Below, piece by piece: positions 6,886 to 10,999 of a stretch of 10,999 bases of DNA. Source of the DNA: JADLGJ01 sp031423615 (lineage in GTDB: Bacteria > Omnitrophota > Gorgyraeia > Zapsychrales > JANLHA01); NCBI GenBank assembly GCA_031423615.1, contig JANPFV010000049.1:1-10999 (forward strand). The letters are read 5' to 3'. The position numbers and the translations under genes are program-made. The stretch's first letter is position 1; each line of letters opens with the position of its first letter. Under the pieces are notes generated by a model, which saw nothing but the letters and a program-made list of their open reading frames with translations, had not been told where the DNA came from and ran no database searches.

Positions 6886-7697
6886 TGGGCAGAGGAAAGA
6901 CCGCGATAAGCAAAAATATTAAGTTGAAAATCCATGTCCGTATCCCTTCTTTTATTGATAAACGGCGTTTTACTCTGATTGATCGTTTGAAAATAATAAC
7001 GGAATTCATTTTCCTTTAAGATATTCAATATTTGTCCTAGATGCTGTTCTTGATTATTCCAGCTGTGATATTCAATGAATAAGTTTGTAACTTTCATTAA
7101 AATCGGGGCGCAATCAGCGATGACATCAACCTCGGTACCTTCGATGTCGATTTTAAGCAAATCAACGCGTTCTTCCTGCTCCAAAAGGCTTTTTAATCGG
7201 ATTCCTTCCACTCGAATGGAACGGCCCTTTTGCTGATAGCTTGATCCTCCGTCGGCCCCGTCGGCTCCAAATTGGATTTTATCGTCGGAAATCCAGACCG
7301 CTTTATTGAACAATTCGACGTTCTGGATATTATTATCTGCCAAATTTTGTTTTAGAACTTTGAAAATTTCAGGATCGGCTTCGAAGGCTTTGATTTTGGC
7401 GTGCGGATATAATTTTTTAAAATATAAACAACTCATGCCGATGTTAGCCCCGCAGTCATAAATGACCGGATGTGGATGAGTTGCGGTAAATTTATAAATT
7501 TCTTCAAAAAATATTTCTCGGTGTTGTCCTATAAAGGAAGCGCAATCCGGCACAAAGAATTTATATTTGCCAAAAGGAATGGATCGTGGAGAGTAGCGAG
7601 CGACATTACCGTATTGGCCCCAAAGCCGTAAGAACAGACGGTATTCTTTGGAGGTAAAAAGGAAATAGGCAGGAGAATTCTTGAAAATGTTTGTCAT
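6882..7697 (-). CDS. FkbM-family SAM-dependent methyltransferase
   Basis: Putative O-methyltransferase of 271 aa, of the family named after FkbM, which methylates hydroxyls on sugars and polyketides. Seen: an N-terminal lead-in with FVPDCASFIGQHREIFF at 48-64, motif I VIYDCGANIGMSCLYF at 78-93, the acidic strand AFEADPEIF at 104-112, NKAVW at 131-135 with a Gly/Asp-rich GADGADGGSSY at 144-154, and the family hallmark LLKIDIEGTEVDVI at 180-193. No signal peptide is present. Length is usual for the family. It overlaps the preceding methyltransferase and the following deacetylase by ATGA, so the three are likely translated together. It most likely caps a hydroxyl of the glycan made by this locus; position and sugar cannot be inferred. 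Confidence 0.9.
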   Translation of the reverse strand: MTNIFKNSPAYFLFTSKEYRLFLRLWGQYGNVARYSPRSIPFGKYKFFVPDCASFIGQHREIFFEEIYKFTATHPHPVIYDCGANIGMSCLYFKKLYPHAKIKAFEADPEIFKVLKQNLADNNIQNVELFNKAVWISDDKIQFGADGADGGSSYQQKGRSIRVEGIRLKSLLEQEERVDLLKIDIEGTEVDVIADCAPILMKVTNLFIEYHSWNNQEQHLGQILNILKENEFRYYFQTINQSKTPFINKRRDTDMDFQLNIFAYRGLSSAQ

Positions 7698-8365
7698 CTT
7701 TTTTGCGCCTTAATGGCAATAACGACTTGATAGACTTTGTCACAATAATCTAACTCTTTGGCTGTCATTTCTTCGGCCGCGATTCCTTCAAGCAAAGCCA
7801 CAGCTGAGAGGACATTGCCATAAGTGGTGACTTCGACATTTGTATCGCCAAAGATCTCTTTGAATGCTCTTGTAATGGATAAATCTGTAAAGCGCCAATA
7901 ATCACCCCAGCGATCCATGTCATATTGCGAGATTTGGCATAATCCTGCGACTGTTACGAGAGCCACTCCCTCCGGTTTCAATAAAAAATGAATGCCGCGA
8001 ATGGCGGATTGGAATTCGTAGATGAAATTTAAAGTTTGTGTACAAATGAAACCGTCCATATTACCGTTTGGAAGGGTTTCTTGCTTTGTAAGGTCGCCAA
8101 TAATTGTGGCTTTGGGATTATTGTGGTCAATAAATAGGACTTCTTTGCGGGTGATGTTTTGCCCGAATTTCTTAATATAAACATCATCACCGACTTCTAA
8201 AAAACGTCCCTGAATCAACACCGAGTGGTCTTTGAGAAATTTCTCAATGTAGTAACGATCGATAGGGGTTCCCCGGTCAAAGCCGAAGACCTTTGAAATG
8301 GGATCGAGATTCCTAAGATTTTGCCACTTTACCGGTCGGAAAAATTTAATAATTTTTTTGATCAT
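7694..8365 (-). CDS. SAM methyltransferase-domain protein (RWGDYWRFT signature)
   Basis: Putative methyltransferase of 223 aa from the start chosen here. Numbered from that Met: GFDRGTPIDRYYIEKF at 28-43, GRFLEVGDDVYIKKF at 53-67 as motif I, LFIDH at 77-81, GDLT at 90-93, CTQTLNFIYE at 108-117, and the strongly conserved RWGDYWRFT at 152-160. These blocks match a methyltransferase-like group often found beside glycosyltransferases, whose reaction is not established to my knowledge. The reading frame stays open to an upstream ATG at 8392, giving nine more residues (MEVPIQNLP), but the ATG at 8365-8363 sits in an ATGA overlap with the pyruvyl transferase stop. That matches five other junctions here, and the Met is followed by a basic helix (IKKIIKFFR). 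Neither start has a good Shine-Dalgarno, so 8392 remains possible. The 3' end overlaps the FkbM gene by ATGA. Confidence 0.82.
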   Translation of the reverse strand: MIKKIIKFFRPVKWQNLRNLDPISKVFGFDRGTPIDRYYIEKFLKDHSVLIQGRFLEVGDDVYIKKFGQNITRKEVLFIDHNNPKATIIGDLTKQETLPNGNMDGFICTQTLNFIYEFQSAIRGIHFLLKPEGVALVTVAGLCQISQYDMDRWGDYWRFTDLSITRAFKEIFGDTNVEVTTYGNVLSAVALLEGIAAEEMTAKELDYCDKVYQVVIAIKAQKR

Positions 8366-9315
8366 TGGTAAATTTTGAATTGGGACTTCCATTTTAGAAT
8401 ATTATCTTCCGGGATATTGATCTGCACCGGCTCTTCGGTATGAATCCGGCTCTCTAATTTGTCCAGCTTCGCCTGTTCAAGAACTGGTAAGTTGATATCA
8501 TTCATCATTTCCGTGGCGCGATTGTCAATGCCGATAATAAGTGATCTTTTTTTGTTTTGTAAACTTAATATCCCGGCATGGAGACGGGTACCGATATAAT
8601 CTGAGTTGTTGTCGGATAAATACTTTGTAAAGGCCATTACACTCGGGCTTAGCAGATGGACAGATTTGTGATTTCCCAAAGAGTGCAGATAATCAAGGTC
8701 ACGCACACCTTGTGGCCAGAAAAAAATGTTCTTATAATTATTGCACAAGGTGTTAATAATCGCGGTGTCACGTCGCGAGTCTTTTGAATAATCAGTCAAA
8801 GTAAAAACAACGGAATCCGATTTTTTTTGGCCGATACTGCGGCAATGCTGCGCAGTTAAATTCCAGGTGCTCGGACAACTGGTGTGAAGAGTATTCTGGA
8901 CTCCTGCTTCAGAAAGTTTTGCTGCAGTGTATTTGTCTCTGACCGAATGTTGCAGCTTGTCTGATAAAACCTGCTTCAGTAAAGTTTTGGAATAAAGGTT
9001 TACTCCCTTTTGATATTGCCACCAGCCGATGCCCATTAATACGGTGTTGCGAATCGACCAGCAGTTTCGCAAATTAATTCCCCAGGATGAGTTCCGTTCC
9101 ATATTTGAACTCAAAAGATTTCCTCCACCCCAGAGAACCAAGTCACTGCTTTTAATAATTTTTTGAGTATGCCAGGTGATTTCCATATACGGAAGGCGAT
9201 AAAAAAATGCATTGGGAAGTAAGTCTTCCAAGTGTCCCCACACCGCATCCATAATAATGTCATTGCCTAAATTATAATCGCTGATGGATATATCAAAAAC
9301 GGATACAATTTTCAT
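8362..9315 (-). CDS. Polysaccharide pyruvyl transferase family protein
   Basis: Putative ketal pyruvyl transferase of 317 aa, expected to move the enolpyruvyl group of phosphoenolpyruvate onto a hexose of the growing glycan and form an acidic acetal. Seen: NLGNDIIMDAV at 16-26 near the N-terminus, VLWGGGNLL at 60-68, HSVRDKYTAAKL at 123-134, CPSTW at 147-151, FFWPQGVRD at 198-206, and the family hallmark GTRLHAGI at 242-249 with Arg244 and His246. This fits the PS_pyruv_trans fold (PF04230), a GT-B-like cytosolic enzyme. Length is normal. The ATG lies 8 nt after the stop of the small methyltransferase, with only an A-rich stretch before it. The coding strand carries an A8 run at 8828-8821. 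Some members of this family transfer onto other acceptors, as CsaB does on cell-wall polymers, so the exact acceptor is uncertain. Confidence 0.88.
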   Translation of the reverse strand: MKIVSVFDISISDYNLGNDIIMDAVWGHLEDLLPNAFFYRLPYMEITWHTQKIIKSSDLVLWGGGNLLSSNMERNSSWGINLRNCWSIRNTVLMGIGWWQYQKGVNLYSKTLLKQVLSDKLQHSVRDKYTAAKLSEAGVQNTLHTSCPSTWNLTAQHCRSIGQKKSDSVVFTLTDYSKDSRRDTAIINTLCNNYKNIFFWPQGVRDLDYLHSLGNHKSVHLLSPSVMAFTKYLSDNNSDYIGTRLHAGILSLQNKKRSLIIGIDNRATEMMNDINLPVLEQAKLDKLESRIHTEEPVQINIPEDNILKWKSQFKIYQ

Positions 9316-9323
9316 GTTTTCTT

Positions 9324-9911
9324 TTATGTGCCTGGTTGGGTGTTCTTACGAACAAATTTATATATTTTCTGTTCTTCCCAATTCTCTTTTAAGTCGCAAA
9401 TATAACCATTCTGAAGAAATATCTTTTCGAATTGTGCCTGATTATAATCATTAACCCAGCCCCAGGAACGCCGGATTATTTTTCGCGGGACCGCCTCGTT
9501 GGGCACATAAGATGCAATCACGACATCGAAATATTTTGCAAGATGAGAAACTAATTCGGGAACATCAATAACATACTCCAGGACTCCGCCAAAAACAGCT
9601 ATGTCATGTTTAGGGAAAACCGGAAGCGGTTTATTCAGGTCAACAATTAAAGTCCCCTCTCCCCTATCTACAAAATCACAAGGTGTATATTGGGCATGGG
9701 GATCAAGATACTTCTTTAACGTCCGTCTCCCTGCTCCAAATTCAATAACCGACCTTCCTTGCGGAATAAAAGTCGCTAAGGATTTTGTTCTTGCTTCCCA
9801 ATCCGGCGACAGCATGGAATGACCAGCCCAGCTGCGATAATCACTATGATGTCGCCACTTTAAAAGTGTAATTCTCGCCAGAGAAAACAATATCTTTATT
9901 TCTTTAAGCAT
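9324..9911 (-). CDS. Small class I SAM methyltransferase-like protein
   Basis: Protein of 195 aa, short for a sugar methyltransferase but with a complete-looking SAM core: motif I SVIEFGAGRRTL at 54-65, CDFVDRG at 78-84 for the ribose-binding acid, IVDLNKPLP at 89-97, and the motif IV region AVFGGVLEYVIDVPELVSHL at 105-124. WGWVNDYNQAQFEKIFLQNG near 150-169 fits the C-terminal strand/helix pair. The N-terminal 30 residues are hydrophobic and basic (LFSLARITLLKWRHH) and may touch the membrane, but no confident transmembrane helix is seen. It begins 46 nt after the first gene's stop, in a very AT-rich gap, with no Shine-Dalgarno. It is co-directional with the pyruvyl transferase 8 nt downstream. 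Function in the pathway is inferred only from context; an unrelated small-molecule methyltransferase is possible. Confidence 0.75.
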   Translation of the reverse strand: MLKEIKILFSLARITLLKWRHHSDYRSWAGHSMLSPDWEARTKSLATFIPQGRSVIEFGAGRRTLKKYLDPHAQYTPCDFVDRGEGTLIVDLNKPLPVFPKHDIAVFGGVLEYVIDVPELVSHLAKYFDVVIASYVPNEAVPRKIIRRSWGWVNDYNQAQFEKIFLQNGYICDLKENWEEQKIYKFVRKNTQPGT

Positions 9912-9957
9912 TGGTTTGTCTAATCTAAAAACTAATTCGAAATAAATTTTAAAATAT
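9912..9957 (-). other. 46-nt AT-rich spacer between the first two genes
   Basis: Most of this gap is A and T on both strands. It contains T-runs on the minus strand but no stem that would make a rho-independent terminator, and no convincing Shine-Dalgarno before the ATG at 9911. Read-through from the first gene is therefore expected. Confidence 0.4.
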
Positions 9958-10845
9958 TTAAAGATGTAATCGCTTTATTAGTTTTTGTAATTTAGGGAAT
10001 CTGCTCCACCATAAGAATTTAGAAATATATTTCTTGATTTCAGCGTTTTCTTTAACGGGTATCACTTCTACATTTATTTTTTGTTCATAAGGATGATCTT
10101 GTATTAGTCCCGAGTTTCCGCAGTGCGTTCCAGAGTTATCATAGCCAATATGTTCAACTAATGTCTTGCCGGGATATAATGTCAATTTTTTATTTAAAAA
10201 TGCAACAGCATACCACGGTATAGCCCAAGAACTAATTTTTCCCAGTATTTGATTTTTCAACATTTTGGTATACGGATAAGCATTGTTGAAGTCAAATTCA
10301 GACTGAAGATCTCTGCTGATGATTTCGTTTAGCAATTTCTGGCTATCGTGGTCATATAGTTTCCAGGCGCGACGCCACGTTGCCCAGCCTAAACAGCCCG
10401 GGTCGCATAAAAAGAAAGTTTCCGGAGTTTTTTTATTAATAGCACAAAGAAACCCATGGATAGTGATAATACGTTCATCATCGTTATACATATTTAAGGA
10501 ATCATTCAGAAATTGTAAGAAAAATGGCGAGGTAATAAGATCATCTTCTAAAACAATTACTTTTTCAAATTGTTGTAGTATTTCAGTCACCCCGGCAATA
10601 ATTGACTTTGCTAAACCATAATTTTTATCTCTGTAAATGATATGAATATCAAAAAACCCTTCAATGGTTTTTACATAAGAGCGGACAGATTGAACTTTGG
10701 AAGTATCATTTAATGATTTGGGTCCATCACAATAAATATAAAGAGGGGTTTCATTTGCCAAGATATTTTTCCGTAAGGCATCAATTGTCCTTTTTAAATG
10801 CTCAGGTCGATTATAAGCAAAAACAACAACAGGGGCGCAGGGCAT
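9958..10845 (-). CDS. Glycosyltransferase, GT-A fold (GNT-I-like/GT2-like)
   Basis: First gene of the operon in this window, 295 aa. It looks like a bacterial GT-A transferase with an N-terminal PVVVFAYNRPEHLKRTIDAL (5-24), YCDGPKS at 38-44, RDKNYGLAKSIIAGV at 72-86, and the metal-binding acidic motif VIVLEDDL at 97-104 (Glu100, Asp101, Asp102). CLGWATWRRAW at 151-161 is a strong family signature, followed by SSWAIPWYAVAF at 205-216 and HIGYDNSGTHCG at 232-243. Such proteins are usually annotated as sugar transferases similar to the catalytic domain of eukaryotic GNT-I. The start ATG has the best Shine-Dalgarno in the window, AAAGGA about 7 nt upstream, which fits the first gene of a transcription unit. 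The gene is very AT-rich (about 33% G+C over 9961-10320). Donor sugar and linkage are unknown. Confidence 0.88.
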   Translation of the reverse strand: MPCAPVVVFAYNRPEHLKRTIDALRKNILANETPLYIYCDGPKSLNDTSKVQSVRSYVKTIEGFFDIHIIYRDKNYGLAKSIIAGVTEILQQFEKVIVLEDDLITSPFFLQFLNDSLNMYNDDERIITIHGFLCAINKKTPETFFLCDPGCLGWATWRRAWKLYDHDSQKLLNEIISRDLQSEFDFNNAYPYTKMLKNQILGKISSWAIPWYAVAFLNKKLTLYPGKTLVEHIGYDNSGTHCGNSGLIQDHPYEQKINVEVIPVKENAEIKKYISKFLWWSRFPKLQKLIKRLHL

Positions 10846-10852
10846 TGCGAAT

Positions 10853-10858
10853 TCCTTT
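10853..10858 (-). promoter_or_regulatory. Shine-Dalgarno of the first gene
   Basis: The minus strand reads AAAGGA about 7 nt before the ATG at 10845, close to the ideal distance. It supports that start and stands out because most other genes here lack a comparable site. Confidence 0.6.
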
Positions 10859-10860
10859 CA

Positions 10861-10880
10861 TTTAACAGTACTTTGTTAAA
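10861..10880. repeat. 7-bp inverted repeat in the 5' untranslated region
   Basis: TTTAACA at 10861-10867 and TGTTAAA at 10874-10880 are perfect inverted copies around a 6-nt spacer. The repeat ends 2 nt before the Shine-Dalgarno. It could be an operator-like dyad or a weak RNA hairpin affecting ribosome access. It is AT-rich, so chance is not excluded. Confidence 0.4.
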
Positions 10881-10925
10881 AAATAGTTTTTTGACCCATA
10901 AACTTACAAATTTCTCGACGCTGTG

Positions 10926-10965
10926 AAGCGTTGCAGTGCGTTCCGTATAATCTTCAGCAACGCTT
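10926..10965. repeat. 9-bp inverted repeat, possible leader hairpin
   Basis: AAGCGTTGC at 10926-10934 and GCAACGCTT at 10957-10965 are perfect inverted copies around a 22-nt loop. The copy at 10926-10934 can instead pair with 10916-10922 across a GTGA loop, with one G-T wobble. No T-run follows on either strand, so this is not a standard terminator. Confidence 0.45.
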
Positions 10966-10978
10966 TAAGCTAGCTTAA
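10965..10978. repeat. Perfect 14-bp palindrome
   Basis: TTAAGCTAGCTTAA reads the same on both strands with no spacer. It touches the end of the 9-bp inverted repeat. A two-fold symmetric site of this size could bind a dimeric regulator, but nothing in the window confirms that. Confidence 0.4.
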
Positions 10979-10999
10979 CCATCTGCAATTCAATGGGTT

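Larger units (their letters stand above)
10846..10999 (-). promoter_or_regulatory. Upstream/leader region of the operon
   Basis: This is the only sizeable non-coding stretch seen, 154 nt up to the window edge, AT-rich near the gene. It carries the first gene's Shine-Dalgarno (10858-10853), a 7-bp inverted repeat just before it, overlapping hairpins at 10916-10965 and a 14-bp palindrome. The best promoter-like pair is TTGTAA/TATTTT on the minus strand with an 18-nt spacer (about 10909-10880), each only 4 of 6 to consensus, so I do not call a promoter firmly. No ops (GGCGGTAG) RfaH element is present. Whether an upstream gene ends nearby is not visible. Confidence 0.4.

Noticed and set aside
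10319..10621. 100-codon plus-strand open frame
   Set aside because: It is antisense to the first glycosyltransferase, covering its EDD and GWATW motifs, and has a low-complexity, Ser-rich translation with no domain.
10880..10909. Firm sigma-70 promoter TTGTAA/TATTTT
   Set aside because: Each hexamer matches only 4 of 6 consensus bases in AT-rich sequence, so it is mentioned only as a possibility.
10926..10965. Rho-independent terminator of an upstream gene
   Set aside because: The stem is perfect but the loop is 22 nt and no T-run follows on either strand.
10964..10982. Leader peptide ORF MVKLA on the minus strand
   Set aside because: Five codons without a Shine-Dalgarno; such frames are expected by chance.
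1..10999. CRISPR array, transposase or phage-defence system
   Set aside because: No spaced direct repeats, no transposase or nuclease motifs, and every long minus-strand frame is explained by glycan-related families.

Overview
The window is a dense, one-directional block of surface-glycan (exopolysaccharide, capsule or LPS O-chain type) biosynthesis genes. Twelve complete genes lie on the minus strand, so transcription runs from the high to the low coordinates. No RNA gene, insertion sequence, CRISPR array or recognisable phage gene is present. The gene content suits a bacterium with a complex cell-surface glycan. The taxon cannot be fixed from the sequence. An uncultured Gram-negative-type lineage is a guess, and a few protein styles recall metagenomic candidate phyla such as Omnitrophota, at low confidence.

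Layout in transcription order: a 154-nt upstream/leader region (10999-10846) with several inverted repeats; a GT-A fold glycosyltransferase (10845-9958); a small SAM methyltransferase (9911-9324); a polysaccharide pyruvyl transferase (9315-8362); a second SAM methyltransferase (8365-7694, start re-assigned here); an FkbM-family methyltransferase (7697-6882); a NodB-type polysaccharide deacetylase (6885-5890); a GT4 glycosyltransferase (5890-4646); a third class I methyltransferase (4585-3773); a zinc-ribbon methyltransferase with a GTG start (3769-2996); a GT2 glycosyltransferase (2999-2226); a second GT4 glycosyltransferase (2229-952); and a UDP-sugar 4-epimerase-like SDR (955-23). A further gene may begin at position 21 and run off the window.

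The genes look like one operon. Five junctions are 4-nt ATGA stop/start overlaps, and a sixth becomes one if the second methyltransferase starts at its internal ATG. One junction is TAATG, and the remaining gaps are 3, 8, 46 and 60 nt. Few genes carry a good Shine-Dalgarno, so translational coupling is probably important.

Putative division of labour (inference from families): the epimerase supplies an epimerised nucleotide sugar, four glycosyltransferases build the repeat or side chain, the deacetylase may expose an amine on an N-acetylated sugar, the pyruvyl transferase may add a ketal, and up to five methyltransferases may cap hydroxyls. No flippase, polymerase, ABC exporter, chain-length regulator or initiating phosphoglycosyltransferase lies in the window, so the locus must extend beyond it. 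Hand-counted G+C varies sharply between adjacent genes (about 33% to 53%), consistent with a mosaic, horizontally assembled sugar locus. I see no clearly new biological system. The most unusual aspects are the high density of modifying enzymes, the mosaic composition, the leader structure and the long A-tracts inside two genes.
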